From Akkermansia muciniphila (lineage in GTDB: Bacteria; Verrucomicrobiota; Verrucomicrobiia; Limisphaerales; BJHT01), in the NCBI GenBank assembly GCA_945861535.1, contig CAMAUZ010000012.1, positions 75,908 through 116,281 of the forward strand: a stretch of DNA of 40,374 bases, given 5' to 3'. Positions 16,806 through 23,828 of this stretch are shown here, in pieces. Under the pieces are notes generated by a model, which had not been told where the DNA came from, ran no database searches, and worked only from the letters and a program-made list of their open reading frames with translations. How positions within the stretch are numbered: position 1 is the stretch's first letter; each line of letters starts with the position of its first letter. The position numbers and the translations under genes were made by a program.

Positions 16806-17438
16806 ATGGAAGCGATGTCCGAAGCGGAACTCCTCGCACGTTGCCACCGCGGTGACGCGGCGGCGTGGGACGTGGTGTTCGATCGTCACTACGATGGGGT
16901 GGGGCGCTTCGTCTTCCAACTTTACCCGCAGCTCAGCCACGAGGACACGGAGGAGATTTGCCAGGAGGTGTTTCTGTCGATGATCAAGCATCTCGGCTCG
17001 TTTCAGGGCAACAGTCAGTTGCAAACCTGGCTCTTCCGCATCGCCGCCAACAAGGCGCGGGACCTGCGCGACCGGCAGATGGCCGCCAAGCGCGGTGGCG
17101 GCCAGATCACCGTCTCGTTGAACGAGGAGCCGGCCAGCGGCGCGCCGCCGCTCGATCCGCCCAGCACGGCGCCGGGGCCGGATGCGGTGCTGGTGAGCGG
17201 CGAGTCGGCGGAGCTGCTCCGCCTCGCGCTGGACCGGTTGGGCGAACCGTGCCGCGAGATCATCGAGCTGCGTTACTTCGGCGATTTGAGCTACGAGGAA
17301 ATCAGTGCGGCGCTGAAGCTCAACGCCAAGACCGTCAGTTCGCGCCTCAGCAAATGCCTCGACAAACTCGAGGCCATCGCGCGGCCCCTCTTTTCGGCGG
17401 GGAAAAATCCGTTCTCGCCGTCTAACCCCCGAGTCTAA
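16806..17438 (+). CDS. ECF-type RNA polymerase sigma factor
   Basis: I chose the ATG at 16806 (MEAMSEAELLARCHRGDAAAW), giving 210 residues, the usual length for the family. A sigma-2 region runs from about 15 to 90 (FDRHYDGVGRFVFQLYPQLS...EDTEEICQEVFLSMIKHLGSF, then LQTWLFRIAANKARD). A sigma-4 region runs from about 140 to 195 (ALDRLGEPCREIIELRYFGDLSYEEISAALKL then TVSSRLSKCLDKL). A 40-residue Pro/Ala-rich linker separates them. The stop codon abuts the ATG of the next gene, a one-TM protein that may be its anti-sigma partner. Such pairs respond to envelope or nutrient signals; the inducing signal is not evident. Confidence 0.93.
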   Translation: MEAMSEAELLARCHRGDAAAWDVVFDRHYDGVGRFVFQLYPQLSHEDTEEICQEVFLSMIKHLGSFQGNSQLQTWLFRIAANKARDLRDRQMAAKRGGGQITVSLNEEPASGAPPLDPPSTAPGPDAVLVSGESAELLRLALDRLGEPCREIIELRYFGDLSYEEISAALKLNAKTVSSRLSKCLDKLEAIARPLFSAGKNPFSPSNPRV

Positions 17439-19193
17439 ATGTCCAACGAACCCTCCAAACGAATCGAGCGGATGCTCCGGAAGTGGGCGCGGAACCGGCG
17501 TGACGCGGCGGGCGCGGGCTGGCCGGTGCATCCGGCGACGCGGCGTCTGTTGCAGGGCGAAGTCGCACGCACCCTCGGCGCGCGCGGCGCGGCACGGGCG
17601 GGCGCCGGTGCGGGCGCGGGGCGCGGCTGGCTGGCGTTGTTCTGGCCGCGGCTGGTGTGGGGCGGCGTGGGGCTGGCGTTGATCGCGTTGGTGTGGGTCG
17701 GGCTGCCGCTGTTATCCAAAAAGCCGGTGGAATTGGCGGCCGTGGACGGAAATGCGCCGCTGGCGCGGGAGCCGTCGGCCGATCGGACCTTCAATTATGC
17801 GGGGGAACCGGCGTCGCATCCGGTGAACTCGAGTTCCGCGCCATCGCCCGCGCCGCCCAGCACCCTTTCACTCACGCCCGCCCTCGCCCCCGCATCCACG
17901 CCCACGGCCACGCGGCAGACAGCGGCACTCGCGGACGAGCGCACCCAAGTGGTCATCAGAAAACGCGCGGTCGAGGCCGACGCGGAATTGGCTGCGGCAA
18001 CCAAGGCGGGGAAAGCAAACTTCGCGAGTGGCACCGCACCCTTGCCGGGGCTAGCTGCAGGTGGAGGCGGCGCGGCGGGCGCGGGGCCGCAGGCGTTGCT
18101 GGAACTGGCCAAGCAATCGGGAGCCAAACCAGGGGAGGCCAAGTACGAGGCTGAAAACAGCGAACTGCTGGAACGACGCAAGAGTGATCTCGTGCCGTCC
18201 GACCGAGCGGTTCGGGTGCAAGATTTGGCGGATCGGAAGGCGGACCGGCTGAAAGACATGGCCAAGCTGAGCGATGGGACTTTGGGTGCCGCCCCGATTT
18301 CAGTGCCAGCCGCGACCCCGAAACCAACTGTTCCGCAGCCAATGATTGCAGCGGCGCGGAGCGAATCTTTTGGCGGCGTGGCCGGCCGCATTGCGCCGTT
18401 GGCTCCCACCGGACCGGTGCCGGTGACCACGTCCGCACCGGCGAATTCCCGGTCGTTGGCGGTGGACAATAAGCCGCAGCCGGGAATCGCCTCTTCATCG
18501 CTGGTTCGCAAGGAGTCGCAGGCCGCAGCGGCTGTCCTGACCGCACCGACCGCGCCGACCACGCCAGCCGCACCGGACGGAGCGAGCGAGGGCGTCGCGC
18601 AGCAAAACTTTGTTCGTCTCAACGCGCCCGAGAGTTATCGCCGGAATCTCCAGTCCCCGCCGTCGCCGGCGTTGCTCCAGCAGTTCCAAATCCAGCGCGC
18701 GGGCAATGTCGTGACCGTGGTCGATGAGGACGGCTCAGTGTATCAGGGCCAGGTGATCGCAGCAGAGACGGCGATGGATCGCGGGAATCGCCGCCTGCCG
18801 GAAATGAAACGCAAAAGCGAACCAGCAGCGGCCGCAGACAAAGCCGTGGAGAAAAACTTAGGCCAGTCGGTGAGCCAGGCCGCGCCGGCGGGGAAGGACG
18901 CCGATTCGTTTTGGTTTCGTGCCAGCGGGACCAATCGCAGCCTCAATCAGCGCGTCGTGTTTACCGGCGAATTCCAGTCGCGGACCGGAGATGCCGATGC
19001 GCCGGTCGCGGAGGAACTGGCGAAACGTGCGACCTTGCGATCAGATTTGAGCGCCACCAACCACCTGCAGTACGGCGTTCAGCAACGCGCGTCCGGAGCC
19101 GCGGCTGCGGGGCGCATTCTCGGACGCGCGCAGGTCGGGGCCAACAGCGAGATTCAGGTGGAAGCCGTGTCGTCCGGCTCGCCGCGCCGGTGA
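17439..19193 (+). CDS. Single-pass membrane protein, putative anti-sigma-type partner of the upstream sigma factor
   Basis: The protein has 584 residues and its ATG immediately follows the sigma-factor stop codon. Residues 1-63 are basic and presumably cytoplasmic (MSNEPSKRIERMLRKWARNR). Residues about 64-93 form one TM segment (WGGVGLALIALVWVGLPLL). The remaining 490 residues are low-complexity, rich in Ala, Pro, Ser and Thr, and presumably periplasmic. A more ordered stretch (VVTVVDEDGSVYQGQVI, then FWFRASGTNRSLNQRVVFTGEF) lies near the C-terminus. No canonical zinc-binding anti-sigma motif (HxxxCxxC) is present, so the anti-sigma role rests on gene position and topology only. The C-terminal block VxDxDGSVYxGxV may be a small beta domain. 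An alternative is a sigma-dependent structural envelope protein. Confidence 0.6.
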   Translation: MSNEPSKRIERMLRKWARNRRDAAGAGWPVHPATRRLLQGEVARTLGARGAARAGAGAGAGRGWLALFWPRLVWGGVGLALIALVWVGLPLLSKKPVELAAVDGNAPLAREPSADRTFNYAGEPASHPVNSSSAPSPAPPSTLSLTPALAPASTPTATRQTAALADERTQVVIRKRAVEADAELAAATKAGKANFASGTAPLPGLAAGGGGAAGAGPQALLELAKQSGAKPGEAKYEAENSELLERRKSDLVPSDRAVRVQDLADRKADRLKDMAKLSDGTLGAAPISVPAATPKPTVPQPMIAAARSESFGGVAGRIAPLAPTGPVPVTTSAPANSRSLAVDNKPQPGIASSSLVRKESQAAAAVLTAPTAPTTPAAPDGASEGVAQQNFVRLNAPESYRRNLQSPPSPALLQQFQIQRAGNVVTVVDEDGSVYQGQVIAAETAMDRGNRRLPEMKRKSEPAAAADKAVEKNLGQSVSQAAPAGKDADSFWFRASGTNRSLNQRVVFTGEFQSRTGDADAPVAEELAKRATLRSDLSATNHLQYGVQQRASGAAAAGRILGRAQVGANSEIQVEAVSSGSPRR

Positions 19194-19240
19194 GGGCGCA
19201 GCCGCCGACATGCGCCCGGGGCTGGGGCAGCAGAGTTCCG

Positions 19241-19315
19241 GGCAAAGGAATGGAGGCAAAGGAATGGGGACGGGAAAACTTTTTGTCTTCATTCCTTTGC
19301 CTCCATTCCTTTGCC
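19241..19315. repeat. Perfect 26-bp inverted repeat whose arms are tandem GGCAAAGGAATG units
   Basis: The arms 19241-19266 and 19290-19315 are exact reverse complements around a 23-base loop. Each arm is itself two copies of GGCAAAGGAATG. It lies in the tail-to-tail gap between the membrane protein gene and glpK. A degenerate single arm occurs at 23420-23446, and a related design built on GGTAAAAGATG occurs at 38793-38999. Confidence 0.9.
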
Positions 19316-19450
19316 AAATCCGTTCCAGGGATTGGGGTTCAGAACTAAAGGAGGCATCAACGCGTATGACGGCCTGCTGTCGCCTCCGGCCCCCATTCCC
19401 ATTGCCTGCTCGAAATCTGAAACCATTAAACCCTTGCCAACAGGGCGCTT

Positions 19451-19486
19451 GGCAAAACTTTGTCGCATATGCGACAAAGTTTTGCC
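19451..19486. repeat. Perfect 36-bp palindrome (GGCAAAACTTTGTCGCAT and its mirror)
   Basis: All 36 bases are self-complementary with no loop and the centre is CATATG. The composition is AT-richer than the surroundings. It lies 138 bases past the 3' end of glpK in a convergent gap, so it is not an obvious promoter operator. It may be a strong extruding hairpin or a mobile palindromic element. It shares the GGCAAA edge with the neighbouring repeat at 19241. Confidence 0.9.
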
Positions 19487-19613
19487 GTGGTCGAACCGCG
19501 GCTTTTGCCCCATTCTGCGGGGATCGGAAAAAATCAGGGACTGCCAATCTCTCCCCGCCTTCTGAGTACGTTGGCCCCATGGTGCGCTCTTTTTTGGCAC
19601 TCGGGTTCTCCAC

Positions 19614-19630
19614 ACGTCGGCGGCTACGAA
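19614..19630 (-). repeat. Partial arm of the GTAGCCGCCGACGTGAGGAG family overlapping the glpK stop codon
   Basis: Seventeen bases (CACGTCGGCGGCTACGA on the plus strand) match the other family members exactly. The complementary-strand TAG inside the element is the stop codon of glpK. Confidence 0.65.
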
Positions 19631-21105
19631 TCCCCGCCCAACGCCCGTGCCAGCGCCCGGTTCCAGCCGGCGATTCGTTCCCGTCGCGTCGCCGCTTTCA
19701 TCTGCGGCACGAAGCGCCGCCCCGCCTGCCAGTGCGCGGCGATCTCCGCCCGATCCTTCCAGAAACCCACCGCCAGCCCCGCCAGATACGCCGCGCCCAG
19801 CGCCGTCGTCTCCGCCACCTGCGCCCGCACCACGGGCACGCCCAGCACGTCCGCTTGGAATTGCAGCAGCAGATTGTTCGCGCTCGCGCCGCCGTCCACG
19901 CGCAGCTCGCGCAGCTTCACGCCCGCGTCCGCCTCCATCGCGCGCAAGACATCAGCGACCTGAAACGCGATGCCCTTCAGCGCCGCGCGCGCGATGTGTC
20001 CCCGCGTCGTCCCGCGCGTGATCCCTGCGATCAACCCGCGCGCCGCCTGATCCCAATGCGGCGCGCCCAGCCCCGCAAACGCCGGCACCAGATGCACCCC
20101 GCCGCTGTCCGGCACGGACGCCGCCAGCGCCTCGACATCCGCCGAACTCCCGATGATCCCCAGCCCGTCGCGCAGCCATTGCACCACCGCGCCCGCGATG
20201 AAGATGCTCCCCTCCAGGGCGAACTCCGTGCGCCCCCCAATGCGCCACGCCACCGTCGTCAGCAGATTATTCCGCGACACCACCGGTTCCGCGCCCGTGT
20301 GCATCAGCATGAAACAGCCCGTGCCATACGTGTTCTTCACCATCCCCGGCCGCGTGCAGACCTGCCCGAACAACGCCGCCTGCTGATCCCCCGCGATCCC
20401 CGCCAGCGCGATGCTCCCGCCGAACAGCGTCGTGTGGCCCAGCACTTCGCTCGAAGCCCGCACCTCCGGCAGCACTGCGCGCGGCACGCGAAACAGCGCG
20501 AGCAACTCGTCATCCCAATCGCCCGTCTTCAGATCGAACAACATCGTCCGCGACGCATTGCTCGCGTCCGTGACGTGCCGACGCCCGCCGGTCAATTTCC
20601 ACACCAGCCACGAGTCAATCGTGCCGAATGCCAGCCGCCCCGCCCGTGCCTGCGCCGGCGCGCCGGGTGTGTGCTCGAGCAGCCACGCCAGCTTGGTCGC
20701 GGAAAAATAAGCGTCCGGCACCAGCCCCGTCTTCTGTCGGATCAACGCCGTCAGCCCCCGTGTTTTCAGCCGGTCGCACGCCGCCGCGGTCCGCCGGTCC
20801 TGCCACACGATCGCGTTGCCCACCGGTTTGCCCGTCGCGCGATCCCACAGCACCGTCGTCTCGCGCTGATTGGTGATGCCGATGGCGGCGATGTCCTCCG
20901 GGCCCAACCCCGCCGTGCGCAAGACCTCCGTGGCCACCGCCAACTGGCTTTCCCAAATCTCCTCCGCGTCGTGCTCGACCCAGCCGGGCCGCGGGAAAAT
21001 CTGCCGGAACTCGCGCTGCGCCGTGGCGACCACGCCGCCCGCATGATCAAACACAATCGCGCGCGAACTGGTCGTGCCTTGGTCGAGGGCCAGAATGAAT
21101 TGCAT
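19624..21105 (-). CDS. glpK: Glycerol kinase
   Basis: The protein has 493 residues, the usual length for the family. It phosphorylates glycerol to glycerol 3-phosphate with ATP in the cytoplasm. I chose the ATG at 21105 because the N-terminus [20 protein letters not shown] is the canonical FGGY phosphate-binding block. [36 protein letters not shown] (containing the likely catalytic Asp), [30 protein letters not shown] and [16 protein letters not shown] all follow in order. The stop codon lies within a dispersed repeat. No glpF, glpD or glpR is nearby. It is divergent from the FMN reductase gene, with a 388-base gap between them. Nothing in the sequence shows its regulation. Confidence 0.96.
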   Translation of the reverse strand: MQFILALDQGTTSSRAIVFDHAGGVVATAQREFRQIFPRPGWVEHDAEEIWESQLAVATEVLRTAGLGPEDIAAIGITNQRETTVLWDRATGKPVGNAIVWQDRRTAAACDRLKTRGLTALIRQKTGLVPDAYFSATKLAWLLEHTPGAPAQARAGRLAFGTIDSWLVWKLTGGRRHVTDASNASRTMLFDLKTGDWDDELLALFRVPRAVLPEVRASSEVLGHTTLFGGSIALAGIAGDQQAALFGQVCTRPGMVKNTYGTGCFMLMHTGAEPVVSRNNLLTTVAWRIGGRTEFALEGSIFIAGAVVQWLRDGLGIIGSSADVEALAASVPDSGGVHLVPAFAGLGAPHWDQAARGLIAGITRGTTRGHIARAALKGIAFQVADVLRAMEADAGVKLRELRVDGGASANNLLLQFQADVLGVPVVRAQVAETTALGAAYLAGLAVGFWKDRAEIAAHWQAGRRFVPQMKAATRRERIAGWNRALARALGGDS

Positions 21106-21232
21106 ACAAAAACAGAGCGGATGATTGCGGCGCGGCGCGCACTGGGACCCGTGCCGGCGCGGTCGGCGTGGCGTTGGCTGTCTGCCGAGTGAATGGCGTT
21201 GGCCGAAAAATGGACAGGGCAAAACGAGGGGT

Positions 21233-21445
21233 GCGAAGCTCCAAGCACAAAGCTCAAAGCTCAAGGGAAGGACCAGGGAACAAGGTTCAATAAGGGCGCG
21301 CGTTGGTGATGGCGGGCGGACGTGGGGGCGGAAGCCGATGGTTGAGGTGATCGCGAATCGTCGTGGCCGCAATGCGACGCGTGTCTTCTGGCGCTTGGTG
21401 CTTGGCCCTTCCCTTGAGCTTTGAACTTTGAGCTTGGAGCTTCGC
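21233..21445. repeat. Inverted pair of 39-bp GCGAAGCTCCAAGC elements
   Basis: The arms are 21233-21271 and 21407-21445. Reverse-complementing the right arm matches the left at 37 of 39 bases. The arms consist of AGCTC-rich units (AAGCTCAAAGCTCAAGGGAAGG). A third copy at 30277-30315 matches at 35 of 39 bases. The pair sits between the divergent glpK and FMN-reductase genes. The 135-base centre holds nothing I recognise. Confidence 0.85.
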
Positions 21446-21493
21446 CTCCGCCAAAGCGCTCGCGTCTCGGCACGCGATCCGTACGCTCGCCGC

Positions 21494-22090
21494 ATGACCG
21501 ATTTGTTCAATCTCCATGTGCTGCTGGTCGCGGGCAGTCCGCGCCGCGATTCCTCCACGAGTGCGCTGCTCCGGTTCGTTGCGGACGAGCTGGCGCGCGG
21601 CGGGTGTGTGGTCGATTTCCTGGATCTCGCCGCGGAGCCGCTGGCGCATTTCAATCCCGACACGACGTATGCGGCCGCGCATTATCCAGCGTTGCGCGCG
21701 CGCGTTCACCGGGCGGATGCGCTGGTGCTCGGCACGCCGGATTATCACGGCAGCGTGAGCGGCGCGCTGAAGAATTTTCTCGATCACTTCTGGCAGGAGT
21801 TCAGCGGCAAGCTGTTCGCCACGATCGTCGCCTCGCACGAAAAGGGGCTGACGGTCACCGACCAGTTGCGGACGGTCGCCCGCCAGTGCTACGCGTGGTC
21901 GCTCCCGTACGGCGTTGCTTATGCGGACCCGGACGACATGAAGGAGGGGAAGATCGTGAGCAAGGCCTTGGAGAAGCGGATCGAAATGCTGGTGCGCGAT
22001 GTGGGCGTTTACGGCGAATTGCTCGCACGCCAGCGCCGCGCGGATCTCGCCGGCACCGAGCCGGGCTTCCTGGCGAAGTTGCGGAAATGA
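21494..22090 (+). CDS. NAD(P)H-dependent FMN reductase family protein
   Basis: I chose the ATG at 21494, giving 198 residues. The flavodoxin-like fold is indicated by the phosphate-binding loop [15 protein letters not shown] (about residues 11-25) and by the flavin-contacting block [21 protein letters not shown] (about 80-100). The family reduces FMN or quinone-like or azo substrates using NAD(P)H as a cytoplasmic dimer. No sulfonate or arsenic genes lie alongside to narrow the role. The frame is open upstream to 21428, but that part overlaps the repeat at 21445 and lacks protein character. The stop is followed within 40 bases by another inverted repeat. Confidence 0.87.
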   Translation: MTDLFNLHVLLVAGSPRRDSSTSALLRFVADELARGGCVVDFLDLAAEPLAHFNPDTTYAAAHYPALRARVHRADALVLGTPDYHGSVSGALKNFLDHFWQEFSGKLFATIVASHEKGLTVTDQLRTVARQCYAWSLPYGVAYADPDDMKEGKIVSKALEKRIEMLVRDVGVYGELLARQRRADLAGTEPGFLAKLRK

Positions 22091-22126
22091 TAGGCGGGTG
22101 GCGGTGAGGTGCGTTTCCGGAGTGGT

Positions 22127-22205
22127 GGTAGGGCGCGTCTGTCCTCAGCGCGCCGCCGGGCGTTCGGACGCGCAACCGGCGCGCTGAGGACGGACGCGCC
22201 CTACC
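22127..22205. repeat. 28-bp inverted repeat (GGTAGGGCGCGTCTGTCCTC type)
   Basis: The arms 22127-22154 and 22178-22205 are reverse complements with a single mismatch around a 23-base loop. Located between the FMN reductase gene and nadA. Confidence 0.88.
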
Positions 22206-22252
22206 TTTTCGGTTCCAGGTCTCGCTGCGGGAATGTCGGGCCGTCGTGGCCG

Positions 22253-22277
22253 TCCGCCTCCTCACGTCGGCGGCTAC
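22253..22277 (-). repeat. Single arm of the GTAGCCGCCGACGTGAGGAG family
   Basis: Twenty-five bases match the right arm at 9618-9643 with a single difference inside TCCGCCTCCTCACGTC. It ends 43 bases before the nadA start, and no opposite arm is nearby. Confidence 0.75.
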
Positions 22278-22320
22278 GAGGTTTGTTGCTCCGCGGCCCG
22301 GCGTGTCCTACGGTTTCACC

Positions 22321-23322
22321 ATGATTGACACGACCGAAGTTCAGCCGCGGGTCGCGGACCCGTATGCCGTCCGCCAGCCGATGCCGCGCGCGCGTTACGA
22401 CGCCCTGTCGCGCGACATTCTCGCCCTCAAGAAAAAGCTGAACGCGGTCATCCTCGCGCACAATTATCAGGTGGCGGAAATCCAGGACATCGCGGACTAC
22501 GTCGGCGATTCGCTGGGGCTCGCGCAGCAGGCGGCCAAGACGCCGGCGGATGTCATCGTCTTCTGCGGCGTTCATTTCATGGCGGAGACCGCCAAGATTT
22601 TGAATCCGAACAAGGTGGTGGTGCTGCCCGATGTGGATGCCGGGTGTTCGCTGGAATCGAGCTGCCCCGCGCCGAAGCTGGCTGAGCTGCAGCGGACGAA
22701 TCCGAACTTTTACACCATCGCGTACATCAATTGCAGCGCGGCGGTGAAGGCCCTGAGCGATGTCATTGTCACCAGCGGCAACGCCGTGAAGATCGTCAAT
22801 GCCGCGCCCAAGGATCGCGACCTGCTTTTCGTGCCGGATGAAAATCTCGGCTCGTGGGTGATGGAGAAAACCGGGCGGCCGATGACGCTGTGGAAGGGCA
22901 ACTGCTACGTCCACGTTGAGTGGACCCACGCGAGCATCACGCGCATCCGCCGTGAGTTTCCCGACGCGCCGTTGGTGGCGCATCCCGAATGCACCAAGGC
23001 GGTGCGGTTGCTCGCGGACGAGGTGTGCTCGACCGAGCGCATGGTCGGTTACTGCCGGCAAAGCCCGGCGCAGGAGTTCATCATCGCGACGGAGGCGGGG
23101 ATGCTCCACCGGCTCGAACGCGAGTGTCCCGGCAAGAAATTCATCCCCGCGCCGACTGACAACTGCCGGTGCAACGAGTGCAAATTCATGAAGATGAACA
23201 CGCTCGAAAAGGTGCATGACTGCATGGCCAAGCTCGCGCCGCAGTTGCATTTGAGCGCGGACATTCTCGCGCGGGCGAAGCTGCCGATCGAGCGGATGCT
23301 CGAGATTTCGGCGCGGCCGTGA
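22321..23322 (+). CDS. nadA: Quinolinate synthase
   Basis: The protein has 333 residues from ATG 22321, the normal length for the family. NadA condenses iminoaspartate with dihydroxyacetone phosphate to quinolinate in NAD synthesis, using a [4Fe-4S] cluster. Recognisable blocks are AVILAHNYQVAEIQDIADYV, DVIVFCGVHFMAETAKIL, YINCSAAVKALSD and DNCRCNECKFMKMNTLEK. The likely cluster ligands are C109 (DAGCSLESSC), C195 (KGNCYVHVEW) and one of C282/C284/C287. No nadB or nadC lies in the window. No Shine-Dalgarno sequence precedes the start. The gene faces the helicase gene tail to tail across a repeat-rich gap. Confidence 0.96.
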   Translation: MIDTTEVQPRVADPYAVRQPMPRARYDALSRDILALKKKLNAVILAHNYQVAEIQDIADYVGDSLGLAQQAAKTPADVIVFCGVHFMAETAKILNPNKVVVLPDVDAGCSLESSCPAPKLAELQRTNPNFYTIAYINCSAAVKALSDVIVTSGNAVKIVNAAPKDRDLLFVPDENLGSWVMEKTGRPMTLWKGNCYVHVEWTHASITRIRREFPDAPLVAHPECTKAVRLLADEVCSTERMVGYCRQSPAQEFIIATEAGMLHRLERECPGKKFIPAPTDNCRCNECKFMKMNTLEKVHDCMAKLAPQLHLSADILARAKLPIERMLEISARP

Positions 23323-23419
23323 GCGCGACCGTCCCCGGTCGCAGCATGGGAAGAGGGTGGGGCGCCGGTGAGTTGCTTGGTGGTGTGGGGTGGAGCCGCT
23401 CGGGAGCACGGCCGAATTG

Positions 23420-23446
23420 GGCAGGGGAATTGGGGGCAAGGGAATG
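23420..23446 (+). repeat. Degenerate single arm related to the 19241 repeat
   Basis: Two tandem units (GGCAGGGGAATT and GGCAAGGGAATG) correspond to the doubled GGCAAAGGAATG arm at 19241. The following GGGACGGGA also matches the loop start there. No opposite arm was found. Confidence 0.55.
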
Positions 23447-23513
23447 GGACGGGAGGAATTGGCGCGGGGCGCGCCAACCATGCGAGGCGGGTTGGCGGGG
23501 TTGCACGGCTCTC

Positions 23514-23607
23514 GCGCCCCGCCGGGGCGCAGGGTTTGGTGGGGCGGTTGGTCCGGTGGTTCCGCTGCGCTTCACCACCGGCTAATTTCTTACGTGCCTC
23601 CGGCACG
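23514..23607. repeat. Three consecutive hairpins
   Basis: Hairpin one at 23514-23530 pairs GCGCCCC with GGGGCGC around GCC. Hairpin two at 23553-23581 pairs CCGGTGGT with ACCACCGG. Hairpin three at 23593-23607 pairs CGTGCC with GGCACG around TCC. All lie in the convergent nadA/helicase gap. None has a T-run, so they look like repeats more than classical terminators. Confidence 0.7.
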
Positions 23608-23649
23608 AAGGGGAGGGGAAGAAGCCGTAATCATGGAGGCAGAGCACCA

Positions 23650-23811
23650 GGAGCGCGGCCTTCAGGTCGCAGAAACGTACGGCGGGTACAGGGCGGGCGG
23701 ATTTCAGGAGCGTCTTCTCCGACTCACCAAAGCGTGGGTGATGGGAGGCGGTCGGGTTGTTTGGATCGGTCGCTGCGGGCGGACGTCTCTGCGGCCTGAA
23801 GGCCGCGCTCC
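23650..23811. repeat. 29-bp inverted repeat (GGAGCGCGGCCTTCAGG type)
   Basis: The arms 23650-23678 and 23783-23811 are reverse complements with two mismatches, around a 104-base centre. Each arm contains the nested palindrome GGCCTTCAGGCC or a near copy. The GGAGCGCGGC edge is shared with the inner repeat at 6542-6669. It ends 18 bases from the helicase stop codon. Confidence 0.85.
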
Positions 23812-23828
23812 GGGCGCCCGCTTCTACT

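Noticed and set aside
19451-19486. glpK promoter operator
   Set aside because: The palindrome lies beyond the 3' end of glpK, whose promoter must be near 21106 or above.
19210-21192. Plus-strand frame of 660 codons opposite glpK
   Set aside because: The glycerol kinase motifs are on the minus strand. The plus frame is Arg/Pro-rich and runs through repeats.
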